From assembly GCA_963844855.1 (NCBI GenBank), contig CAWJQP010000018.1:1-64000 (forward strand): a DNA stretch of 64,000 nt. The letters run 5' to 3'. The position numbers were made by a program, and so were the translations under genes. Below the pieces are notes generated by a model. It saw only the letters and a program-made list of their open reading frames with translations. It had not been told where the DNA came from and made no database searches. This DNA is from DASQDN01 sp963844855 (lineage in GTDB: Bacteria; Acidobacteriota; Terriglobia; Bryobacterales; Bryobacteraceae). Shown here in pieces: positions 55,685-63,084 of this stretch (position 1 is the stretch's first letter; every line of letters begins with the position of its first letter).

Positions 55685-56470
55685 ATGACTGATGTCCGCC
55701 TGCTCCCTCGCGAGGCTGATAACGATGACTTCGAGTACGAAGACGAGCATGTTGAACTCGAATCCGAACTAGGCGAGTACGGAGAAGACGACGGCGGCGA
55801 AGACAACGGGCGGCCCTCCCGCAAATCTTCGGCCGATGCAGATGACGACGATGACGACCTTGACGACGAGGACGACGGGGATGACGATGAGGACTCGGAC
55901 GTAGCCGCCGCGCCTGTCCCGCCTCCAAGCGCTAGCATTCCAGTTGCCGAGGCTGATGATGACGAAGAAGCTGTCGCTGTCATTCCGAGTCCCGTCGTAG
56001 ACAGGGAACCCGCCATCGACACACCAGAGCCACCGGCTCGCAAACCGGCTCGGAAGGCCTCAAAACGGGGTGGAACTTCCGGCGGAGGCAAGAAGGCTGT
56101 TGCCAAGAAAACCGTAGCCAAGAAAGCTGCGAAGAAAGCAGCCAAGAAGGTAGCGGCAAAAAAGGCCGTCGCTAAAAAAGCTGTTAAGAAAGCCGTCGCT
56201 AAAAAAGCTGTGAAGAAGGCGGCGGCAAAGAAAGCTGTGAAGAAGGCGGCGGCAAAGAAAGCTGTGAAGAAGGCAGTTAAGAAAGCGGTCGCGAAAAAAG
56301 CGGCAAAGAAAGCGGCAAAGAAAGCGGTCGCGAAAAAAGCTGCCAAGAAAACAGCGGCCAAAAAGGGCCCTGCCAAGAAAGCGGCGGTAAAGAAGACGGC
56401 TGTGAAAAAAACTGCGGCCAAGAAGGGCGCCAAAAAAGCCGCCCAAAAGACGGCTTCTCGCCGGCGCTAG
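55685..56470 (+). CDS. Lysine/alanine-rich histone H1-like protein
   Basis: About 261 aa in two halves. Residues 1-120 are acidic (Asp/Glu runs such as DADDDDDDLDDEDDGDDDED), then a Pro/Ala linker, then about 135 residues of AKKAV/KKA repeats like the C-terminus of H1 or AlgP. DNA-binding nucleoid proteins with KKAAK repeats are known; the acidic N-terminal half could shield or regulate the basic half. ATG 55685 is preceded by AGGAGG. The repetitive DNA (GCTGTGAAGAAGGCGGCGGC-type units) makes the length prone to change. Function inferred only. Confidence 0.85.
   Translation: MTDVRLLPREADNDDFEYEDEHVELESELGEYGEDDGGEDNGRPSRKSSADADDDDDDLDDEDDGDDDEDSDVAAAPVPPPSASIPVAEADDDEEAVAVIPSPVVDREPAIDTPEPPARKPARKASKRGGTSGGGKKAVAKKTVAKKAAKKAAKKVAAKKAVAKKAVKKAVAKKAVKKAAAKKAVKKAAAKKAVKKAVKKAVAKKAAKKAAKKAVAKKAAKKTAAKKGPAKKAAVKKTAVKKTAAKKGAKKAAQKTASRRR
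56110..56440 (+). repeat. Low-complexity Lys/Ala codon repeat tract
   Basis: Imperfect tandem units of about 9-27 nt encoding AKKA/VKKA, within the H1-like gene. Two exact 27-nt-class units (AAGAAAGCTGTGAAGAAGGC) occur around 56220-56275. Mutable by slippage. Confidence 0.8.
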
Positions 56471-56512
56471 TTGGATTATGGGTATGGGCAGGCCGTTCGC
56501 CTGCCCAATTCT

Positions 56513-56722
56513 CTAACGGTTCACAACGGTCCGGCAGCGTTCAAACAGTTCAAGCAAGGCATCGGCATGCTCTTCCGCCGTTCGCGCGTTCTTAGCTCCA
56601 TAGCCTGCGCTGCTTGGCCCTTTTCCATAGCCGGTCGTGACGGCAATAAACTTCATTAGTTCCAAGGCAACCTCATTGCTCGTGCGCGCCGGCCCTGTCG
56701 GGCTTGGAGTTTCTTCTGGCAT
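56513..56722 (-). CDS. Small conserved hypothetical protein
   Basis: 69 aa: GPARTSNEVALELMKFIAVT, TGYGKGPSSAGYG, then ARTAEEHADALLELFERCRT. Similar short proteins (LMKFIAxTTGYGK plus a helical end) appear in acidobacterial genomes by my recollection; no function is known. Convergent with the H1-like gene, divergent from the HipA-like gene. Confidence 0.6.
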   Translation of the reverse strand: MPEETPSPTGPARTSNEVALELMKFIAVTTGYGKGPSSAGYGAKNARTAEEHADALLELFERCRTVVNR

Positions 56723-56758
56723 TCGTTAGCTCCTCTCGGATAGGTTACTACCTCGCTC

Positions 56759-57592
56759 ATGCCTGTTAACGCCAGGCGTTTCATTCGCAAAATGCGAGGC
56801 GGAGCCCAAGCGCATCTGCTGGAGGCGGACGACGGGCATTTCTACATCGTTAAATTTCGGAACAACCCCCAGCACAGACGAGTTCTAATAAACGAGTGGA
56901 TCGCGTCCACATTCCTTCAATATCTACAAGTTGCAGCCCCGGAAACCGCGATAGTCCACCTCACGCCGGAGTTTCTCGAAAACACTCCCGAAGTTTCAAT
57001 ATCTCTGGGAAACGAGAGGCGGAAGGTCGAACCGGGCTGGCACTTCGGATCGAGATTTCCTGGAGATCCGAATCGTGTCGCCGTTTATGACTTCATACCG
57101 GACAGCCTGCTCGATCGGTTGGAGAACCGGAACGAATTCCTGGGCGTGCTCGTGTTCGATAAGTGGACGGGTAACGCGGATGCCCGCCAGTCGATCTTTC
57201 TCCGGGCGCGGCTGCGCGAATACGTTCCGACCTTCCAAGGGCATGCGCTGCGCGTGGGCTTTTTGGCCATGATGGTGGATCACGGTTATATCTTCAACGG
57301 CCCGCACTGGACCTACGCAGATTCACCGCTCACGGGCATGTACTTCCGACCTAGCGTCTATTCGAGCGTCCGAGGGCTGGATGATTTTCAACCGTGGCTG
57401 GATCGTGTCATCAACTTCCCTGAAGAAGTCGTGGACGACGCTCTCGGAAAATTGCCGGTGGAATGGCTGAATGGTGATCGGGATGAGTTGCACGCGCTTC
57501 TCGAGAAACTCATGGCTCGCCGCCGGCGCGTACCGTATCTGATTGAGGAGTGCCGCCGCGCAAGCCTCCAGCCTTTCCCTAAATGGCTGTAA
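56759..57592 (+). CDS. HipA-like kinase-fold protein
   Basis: 277 aa, a HipA-like (protein kinase-related) fold: FIRKMRGGAQAHLLEADDGH, FYIVKFRNNPQHRRVLINEW with the nucleotide-site Lys, and VFDKWTGNADARQSIFLRA where an Asn-Ala-Asp segment matches the catalytic loop region, then MVDHGYIFNGPHW with the DFG-like Asp-His-Gly. Stand-alone without a HipB partner. Substrate unknown. Confidence 0.72.
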   Translation: MPVNARRFIRKMRGGAQAHLLEADDGHFYIVKFRNNPQHRRVLINEWIASTFLQYLQVAAPETAIVHLTPEFLENTPEVSISLGNERRKVEPGWHFGSRFPGDPNRVAVYDFIPDSLLDRLENRNEFLGVLVFDKWTGNADARQSIFLRARLREYVPTFQGHALRVGFLAMMVDHGYIFNGPHWTYADSPLTGMYFRPSVYSSVRGLDDFQPWLDRVINFPEEVVDDALGKLPVEWLNGDRDELHALLEKLMARRRRVPYLIEECRRASLQPFPKWL

Positions 57593-57617
57593 ATCCAGCG
57601 CTACAATAAGCAGTGCC

Positions 57618-58478
57618 ATGCTACATGGGTTCGTTTTGCACAACGACGAGATAGTCGGCGCGTCCGAGCCCCTGTTGAGCGCCGGTCAGGTCGGTAGCTT
57701 GATGGGTTGGGGAGTATTTAGCACCCTACGTGTATCGAAGGGCTGTCTGTTTGCCTTTGAGCGCCACTGGATGCGAATGAAGCGCGATGCCCAACTTCTT
57801 CGCGTGCCGTTCCCGTCTGATCCCGAGTGGCTCCAGGAGCGTCTCTTGTGGCTCGTGAAGGCCAACGATTGTCCGGAAGCTACTTTGCGCGTGTGCATCG
57901 TCAGAAACACCGGTACGGTGTTCACCGGGCCAGGAATTAGGCGTGAGTTCGACCTTGTCGCAATGACGACAGGCTTGGCAAATTGGGGCGACGCAATCCG
58001 ACTGGCGGTGGCTCCGAACGGACGATTTGCCGCTTCCCCGTATTCCGGCGCCAAGGTCCTATCCTGGGCGTTCAACCTCAATTGGTACACCGAGGCTCAT
58101 GAGCGCGGCTTCGATGAGGTAATTTTGCAAAACGAACTCGGGGATGTGGCCGAGTGCACGTCGGCGAACATCTTCGCGGTTTCGGGGAATGAAGTGTACA
58201 CGCCACCGCTAGCGTCCGGCTGCCTTCCGGGAATCACGCGTGATCTGCTTCTCAATGAAATAAAAGTAAGCGGTATAACAATCAGCGAGCGCCGTCTAAA
58301 ATTGGAAGACCTCTCCGCTACGGATTGTGTTTTCATAACTTCCACAACGCGCGATGTATTGCCTGTATCTGAGATCGAGGGCATTACAATCAATCGAAAT
58401 GATAGCGTCCGCGCACGCCTCAATGCAGCATTTCGCGCCTACATCGAAGACTATTCCACTTCTAAGGTAATTGCCTGA
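57618..58478 (+). CDS. Class IV aminotransferase (PLP-dependent)
   Basis: 286 aa. Fold type IV PLP enzyme (branched-chain aminotransferase/aminodeoxychorismate lyase family). Motifs: VGSLMGWGVFSTLRVSKGCL near 30, PYSGAKVLSWAFNLNWYTEA (PLP Lys in GAKVLSW), ERGFDEVILQNELGDVAECT, SANIFAVSGNEVYTPPLASG and CLPGITRDLLLNE. Whether it is a transaminase or a lyase is not decided. I take ATG 57618; it starts 25 nt after the HipA-like stop. An extension to 57543 overlaps that gene. Confidence 0.87.
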   Translation: MLHGFVLHNDEIVGASEPLLSAGQVGSLMGWGVFSTLRVSKGCLFAFERHWMRMKRDAQLLRVPFPSDPEWLQERLLWLVKANDCPEATLRVCIVRNTGTVFTGPGIRREFDLVAMTTGLANWGDAIRLAVAPNGRFAASPYSGAKVLSWAFNLNWYTEAHERGFDEVILQNELGDVAECTSANIFAVSGNEVYTPPLASGCLPGITRDLLLNEIKVSGITISERRLKLEDLSATDCVFITSTTRDVLPVSEIEGITINRNDSVRARLNAAFRAYIEDYSTSKVIA

Positions 58479-58530
58479 CGTTTATTGAATAGCAGCTACG
58501 ATACACTCAATATCTGCCGGTGGGACTTTC

Positions 58531-58917
58531 GTGCACCCATTCAGATGTCCAGCATGCAACTCTAAAAACGTTCGAACCTCACTCGCGAAGGGTTTTTGGG
58601 AATCTACGAAAAAGCTCCTTGGATTCCAACCCGCCCGATGCCGCGATTGCGACGAGCGGTGGACGCAGCCGATCTGGGATCTTCTAAACGTAATTTATGC
58701 GCGTTGCCCGCGCTGTTACGGCGTTGAACTCGGCCTCTGGGCTCCGAGTTACTATCGACCGCCCTTTACCTGGAAATTAATGATGTTATTTGGCGCTAAG
58801 CCGCGCAGGTGCGAGTTTTGCCGGAAGAATTTCGTGAGTTTCCGTCCGTGCAAGATCCGTTATCTGCGTCGACGACCGAAGAGCGGAGTTGTCGCGAGCG
58901 GATCAATTCCGGGTTAG
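58531..58917 (+). CDS. Zinc-ribbon-type small protein
   Basis: 128 aa with four CxxC pairs: CPACN near 6, CRDCDERW near 37, CPRCYG near 59 and CEFCRKNF near 94. Two zinc ribbons are likely. GTG start at 58531 with a GGTGGGA-like site upstream. Overlaps the convergent Ycf48-like gene by 15 nt. Function unknown. Confidence 0.7.
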   Translation: MHPFRCPACNSKNVRTSLAKGFWESTKKLLGFQPARCRDCDERWTQPIWDLLNVIYARCPRCYGVELGLWAPSYYRPPFTWKLMMLFGAKPRRCEFCRKNFVSFRPCKIRYLRRRPKSGVVASGSIPG

Positions 58918-59979
58918 TTTCAAAATCATCCCTGTATCAGTCGCTGCCCATACCTGTCCTTGCGATTCCGCCAGCGAAACTCGAGTCGCTACAGCCCGAT
59001 AGTCAACTGCATCCTCCGTCCAATCGACGAGATTATTTGAGCGTAAGATCCGCACCTTACCCGGCACTGGACTGCGGAGGCGACCTGGTGGCAGGAAGCC
59101 GGCCGCGAATGACACCGGGCCAGCAAGGATGTCGGTAAAAGCGAGGTCCTTCCGTCTCGCCACTCTTCCCTGCCCGCCTGAGCGGACGTCTAGCTTATAC
59201 AACTCGGACGGAAACTCGAAGTAGTCGTCAAACTCGATCAACCCGATACCGGAGCCATCCTTGCGCAACTTCACGCGAGAGAGGTGGCCGAAAATCGAGA
59301 CTTTGTTGGTTAACCAGGTACTACCGCCGTCGCGCGTTTCCAGGGTAAAAGCCAATTGGGGCTGTTCCTTCCGTGATTCCGGACGGGGATCCAGCCACAA
59401 GGGCAGTTTCGAGTCTCGTGTCCGCCGGAGACGGCCGACAACGAGGCCGATTTTAGGATTCATGAAGTCAATCGCTTCGAGACTCAGCCGGTCGGGATTG
59501 TCGCTTAGTTTTTCGATTGCCTTAACGCGTGTCCATGTCTTTCCGCCGTCGCTTGTTTCGAGGAACGTCATTTGGGCGCCGATAGCCCAGCCACGATCGC
59601 GCGAAACGAACCTGACGTCGGTTAAGCCACGCCGTTTGAGGATTCTACGCCAACTGCGACCGCATTCGTCGGTGTGCCAGATACCCGATTCGGTCACCAT
59701 CCAACCGCTGGTTTCATCGAGGAAGTAGATCCTGTGAGCCGATTCTTCAGCTTCTGTCAGAGTCCAAGTTTTGCCGCCGTTTGACGTCACCACCGCCGCA
59801 GCCTTTTCGCCTTGAGGTCCTTCCAGAACTCCAGAAGCGATGCCCCGTGTGGGCGAACAGAAGGCGATGGCGTCGATTCGCAATTGCTCCTTGTCTACAT
59901 CGTGGAAGAACTGTAATTCCCAACGATCTGCTGCGCAAAGCGAACTACCGAGCAGCCACAGAAGGACTGAATAGCGCAT
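58903..59979 (-). CDS. Ycf48/BNR-repeat beta-propeller protein, exported
   Basis: 358 aa. Signal peptide (MRYSVLLWLLGSSLCAADRW) then repeated BNR/Asp-box blades: VVTSNGGKTWTLTEAEESAH, GIWHTDECGRSWRRILKRRG, TFLETSDGGKTWTRVKAIEK, TLETRDGGSTWLTNKVSIFG. Resembles photosystem-assembly factor Ycf48-like proteins of non-phototrophs, whose role is unknown. 9 nt from the GAF protein stop, same direction. Confidence 0.85.
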   Translation of the reverse strand: MRYSVLLWLLGSSLCAADRWELQFFHDVDKEQLRIDAIAFCSPTRGIASGVLEGPQGEKAAAVVTSNGGKTWTLTEAEESAHRIYFLDETSGWMVTESGIWHTDECGRSWRRILKRRGLTDVRFVSRDRGWAIGAQMTFLETSDGGKTWTRVKAIEKLSDNPDRLSLEAIDFMNPKIGLVVGRLRRTRDSKLPLWLDPRPESRKEQPQLAFTLETRDGGSTWLTNKVSIFGHLSRVKLRKDGSGIGLIEFDDYFEFPSELYKLDVRSGGQGRVARRKDLAFTDILAGPVSFAAGFLPPGRLRSPVPGKVRILRSNNLVDWTEDAVDYRAVATRVSLAESQGQVWAATDTGMILKLTRN

Positions 59980-59988
59980 ATCGACTAT

Positions 59989-60576
59989 CTATCTGTGTGT
60001 CGACGATTCCAGTATTAGGTCAGCGAGACGATTCACGGAATCGGTTCCGGAAATCTGACTCAGCATCAGCATGCAGCCGATCTGCTCACCCACGGTTGTG
60101 ATCATCTCCAGCTCGCCTCCGCTGTGCGAATGGGCCGCTCTGTGCTGTACGTTGATGACGCCAACTACGCGGTTGCGCCAGATGATTGGCGCCGAGAGGA
60201 ACGATTCAAACGTATCTTGGGGAAGGTCCTTGAAATACTTGAATCGGGCATCGCTGTAGGCCTCGCGCGAGATCGCCAGCAACCGGCGCTCCCGAGCCAC
60301 CCAGCCTGTCAGCCCTTCATCAAGCTTCAAGCTGACTTGGCCAACTGCTTTCGAATGTTCATCATTCGATGCGCAGAGGACCAAGCGATCGTCGTGCACG
60401 AGATACAGGAGGCAGGAATCGCAGCGCATGAACTCCACTATCAGCGCCACGGCGTTCTTAAGCGCGGCGTGTGTATTCACGTCCCGAACCATAGACCGGC
60501 TGATCCGCTGGAACAATCGCAATTGCTTCTCGGCGCTTTCGAGGTGCTGCTCGAGTTCCCGAATTCGGCTGGACAC
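59989..60576 (-). CDS. GAF-domain protein
   Basis: 195 aa. A coiled-coil start (IRELEQHLESAEKQLRLFQR) followed by a GAF domain (about 35-170): VEFMRCDSCLLYLVHDDRLV, VSLKLDEGLTGWVARERRLL, FLSAPIIWRNRVVGVINVQH. No output domain, so it may act with a partner. GTG start at 60576. Directly upstream of the Ycf48-like gene. Confidence 0.85.
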   Translation of the reverse strand: MSSRIRELEQHLESAEKQLRLFQRISRSMVRDVNTHAALKNAVALIVEFMRCDSCLLYLVHDDRLVLCASNDEHSKAVGQVSLKLDEGLTGWVARERRLLAISREAYSDARFKYFKDLPQDTFESFLSAPIIWRNRVVGVINVQHRAAHSHSGGELEMITTVGEQIGCMLMLSQISGTDSVNRLADLILESSTHR

Positions 60577-60821
60577 GAACTTTATTATGGCTCAGTTCAT
60601 CTTTGTTGTCGTCCAAGTCGAACGCTACTGCGTCATCATTGGGTATATCTGTAACAGAAGTCTGCTTAAGCGAACGCGGAGCGAAAAAGAATTGTAATGC
60701 AATCAACTTTTCGCGTTGCCTTCTCCCCGGATGGTTTATAGTATGAGTTTCAAGGGATTCTTCCGGCGAAGTAGACATTTGGCCCTTGAAGAAGTTCGTC
60801 CCCGAAGGAGTTCGCCCCATA

Positions 60822-61370
60822 ATGTGGAATCGCAAAAAAGACGACGACTATCCTCAGAAGTCGGCCAACGTGCCGCAATCGCCGGCTGCAACTCCGGCCC
60901 AGACGACCAGGGAGGTTCCTACTCAAAATATGTCCGCCGCGCCTGTTCGCACTTATGATCCGCCGGCTCCCGCCGGTTCCGCTACGATTGGTAAAGCCGT
61001 AATGATCAAGGGCCAGATCTTCAGCCGCGAGGATCTGATCATCGACGGAGAAGTTGAAGGCACTGTAGAAGCGCAAGAGCACCGCGTCACCGTTGGACCG
61101 AATGGCAAAGTCCAGGCGAGCGTTAAGGCCCGCGAAATCGTGGTTCTTGGCTCGATTCAAGGTAACGTCGAAGCCACAGACAAGATCGACATCCGTAAGG
61201 ACGCGCGGCTGGTCGGTGATATCAAGACCGCTCGCATCGTGATCGAGGACGGCGCCTACTTCAAGGGCAGTATCGATATCACTAAGGTCGACAACAAGAA
61301 CAAGCCGAAGGAAGTCTCACAGCCTTCCCAACAACCCTCCAATCCGCAGGTCCAGGCCGCTGGAAAGTAA
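60822..61370 (+). CDS. Bactofilin-family cytoskeletal protein
   Basis: 182 aa. A disordered Pro/Ala/Gln N-terminus (about 50 aa), then the bactofilin beta-helix: SATIGKAVMIKGQIFSREDL, IIDGEVEGTVEAQEHRVTVG, VKAREIVVLGSIQGNVEATD, KDARLVGDIKTARIVIEDGA, YFKGSID, and a polar tail. Polymerises without nucleotide. ATG 60822 follows AAGGAG (11-nt spacing); TTG 60786 is an alternative. Confidence 0.92.
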   Translation: MWNRKKDDDYPQKSANVPQSPAATPAQTTREVPTQNMSAAPVRTYDPPAPAGSATIGKAVMIKGQIFSREDLIIDGEVEGTVEAQEHRVTVGPNGKVQASVKAREIVVLGSIQGNVEATDKIDIRKDARLVGDIKTARIVIEDGAYFKGSIDITKVDNKNKPKEVSQPSQQPSNPQVQAAGK

Positions 61371-61382
61371 GGTAACAAGTCA

Positions 61383-62060
61383 TTGCTTGGCCGGTTGAGG
61401 TCGCTTCTTGGCGGCTCCCTGGGGGCCGCTGGTGGCGGTGCGTCCTTCGCGACCGGCCACAGGCGACCTCTGCCGCCGGAGCAGACTCGTCAAAGCAACG
61501 GCCTCGATCAGTTTTTCAATTCTGTCCGCGACCGCACAGGACTGAATCTCCTGGACTTTGCGGGCGCTAACCAGTCCAACGTCAGTTACATCACGAGCAT
61601 GGGTCACCGGCTTTCGTCCGAAGATTTCGTACGATCATTGGAGTTGTCGTTCGGTCAGGAGACTCTGCTCGAAAACCAGGCAAACCCACAACTCGTCGAC
61701 CAGTTTCTTCAGGACAATCTTGCATTCCCGTACGATTCTTTCGACGGAGCTCTAATCTGGGACGCGCTACAGTTTCTGTCTCCCCATCTGCTGCAGATCA
61801 CGGTGGACAGGCTATTCGACACGTTGCGCCCGGATTCCTACCTGCTGGCTTTCTTCCACTCGGATGAAAAGGTCAAGCAGATTCCCCTGTATAACTACCG
61901 CATCGCAGACCAGAAGCACCTGCTTCTGCAGCCGCGTGGCTGGGCCGATTGCGGCCAGTACTTCAACAACCGCGCTCTTGAGAAGCTATTCCATCGGTAC
62001 AAATCGGTGAAGTTTTTTCTTACGCGCGACAGCCTGCGGGAAATCATCGTAAAGCGCTAG
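61383..62060 (+). CDS. Methyltransferase-like hypothetical protein
   Basis: 225 aa. A weak Rossmann-type layout: LNLLDFAGANQSNVSYITSM in the motif I position (no GxGxG), FDGALIWDALQFLSP in the motif IV region, then LRPDSYLLAFFHSDE. It resembles degenerate class I SAM methyltransferases and may not bind SAM. Start is TTG at 61383, 12 nt after the bactofilin stop, so likely cotranscribed. Convergent stop adjoins the next gene. Confidence 0.65.
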   Translation: MLGRLRSLLGGSLGAAGGGASFATGHRRPLPPEQTRQSNGLDQFFNSVRDRTGLNLLDFAGANQSNVSYITSMGHRLSSEDFVRSLELSFGQETLLENQANPQLVDQFLQDNLAFPYDSFDGALIWDALQFLSPHLLQITVDRLFDTLRPDSYLLAFFHSDEKVKQIPLYNYRIADQKHLLLQPRGWADCGQYFNNRALEKLFHRYKSVKFFLTRDSLREIIVKR

Positions 62061-62792
62061 CTAATCGCGATACTTCCCCTGGAGTTGGAAGAATCGCACC
62101 CGGATGGGATCGAGGAACGAATCGAGTCCATTCATCAGGCTCACCTTTGTGCCTTCCACGTTATTCCACCGGACAGGCACCTCCACAACTTTCACACCGA
62201 GCAGTTTCGCGATAAACAGATCTTCGACATCGAAACCAAAGCCATCAAGTTGCTGATTGGAGAAGATTCTGCGGGCGGCGGTGGATTCGTAAAGTTTGAA
62301 ACCGCACTGAGTATCGACAAACGGAAGCCCCGTGATCAACCGCATCACAAAATTGAAAACACGTCCCGCGTACTCGCGGCCCGCAGGTTGATGTACTCCA
62401 ATGAGGGATCGGTCCAGCGCCCGCGAACCGATGGCGACCTGGGCTCCTTCGCGACTGGCCGCTTCGAAAAGGCGATCGAGTTCCGATATCGGAGACGAAA
62501 GGTCTGCGTCTGTGGATAGAATCCATTCGCCTTTCGCCTCCAACATTCCGTGTCGCACGGCATAACCTTTGCCGCGATTTCCCGGATTCTGAAGCAGGCG
62601 TACAGGAGGGTGAGTCTGCGCGTACTGGCGGACACACTCCGCCGTGCCGTCTTTGGAGCCGTCATCCACCACCAGCACTTCGATAAACTCGTACCGGCCA
62701 AGGACGTACGAAAGAACCAGATCGAGGGATGATGGCAGACGCTTTTCCTCGTTGTAGGCGGGAATAACGATCGAAAGCGAGTGCAACTTCAA
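62061..62792 (-). CDS. Family 2 glycosyltransferase (dolichyl-phosphate-glucose type)
   Basis: About 243 aa. GT-A core: LSIVIPAYNEEKRLPSSLDL, VLVVDDGSKDGTAECV, GNRGKGYAVRHGMLEAKGEW, STDADLSSPISELDRL (DxD-like), VAIGSRALDRS, FVDTQCGFKLYE and GFGFDVEDLFIAKLLGVKV. The usual length of this family is about 240 aa, so a start at TTG 62792 is preferred over the ATG at 62966, which overlaps the divergent small gene. Transfers a sugar to polyprenyl phosphate, presumably. Confidence 0.85.
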   Translation of the reverse strand: MKLHSLSIVIPAYNEEKRLPSSLDLVLSYVLGRYEFIEVLVVDDGSKDGTAECVRQYAQTHPPVRLLQNPGNRGKGYAVRHGMLEAKGEWILSTDADLSSPISELDRLFEAASREGAQVAIGSRALDRSLIGVHQPAGREYAGRVFNFVMRLITGLPFVDTQCGFKLYESTAARRIFSNQQLDGFGFDVEDLFIAKLLGVKVVEVPVRWNNVEGTKVSLMNGLDSFLDPIRVRFFQLQGKYRD

Positions 62793-62838
62793 ATCATAAC
62801 GTGACCGTAATGATGGGATTCGGGTTATGATCTGTGAT

Positions 62839-63039
62839 ATGGCAGATTGGGAACAACCCAGTACCGCGATGGCGGCGGCAGCAGCAGCAGAGACGAGTGG
62901 CTCAGGCAGCGGCGGAGATCTCGTAGCGTTGCGAGAAGAATTAGCAGCAGCATTCGAGCGCATCATCTCGCTCGAGAAGCGCGTGCAGGACCTAGAGAAC
63001 GAGGTTCGCGCTCAGCGCGGACGCGCATCCGGCGCCTGA
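62839..63039 (+). CDS. Small coiled-coil protein
   Basis: 66 aa: MADWEQPSTAMAAAAAAETS then a heptad segment REELAAAFERIISLEKRVQD, LENEVRAQRG. No family recognised; coding supported only by frame integrity and coiled-coil pattern. Precedes lysS; divergent from the GT2 gene. Confidence 0.5.
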   Translation: MADWEQPSTAMAAAAAAETSGSGSGGDLVALREELAAAFERIISLEKRVQDLENEVRAQRGRASGA

Positions 63040-63040
63040 T

Positions 63041-63076
63041 CCCTGAAAGCCGACCCTTATAATTAGGGTTTCAGGG
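63041..63076 (+). promoter_or_regulatory. Hairpin with TATAAT in the lysS leader
   Basis: CCCTGAAA ... TTTCAGGG with an inner ACCC/GGGT pairing; the loop contains TATAAT at 63058-63063. The ribosome site (AGGGAGAA) follows. Could be a -10 element or a leader structure; there is no convincing -35. Confidence 0.35.
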
Positions 63077-63084
63077 AGAACCTT

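Noticed and set aside
55522..56433. Very hydrophobic 303-codon frame on the minus strand
   Set aside because: It is the complement of the Lys/Ala repeats; poly-Lys codons read as Phe/Leu on the other strand.
55685..56470. Possible CRISPR-like repeats
   Set aside because: The repeats are coding, imperfect and without spacers of constant length. No CRISPR array was seen anywhere in the window.
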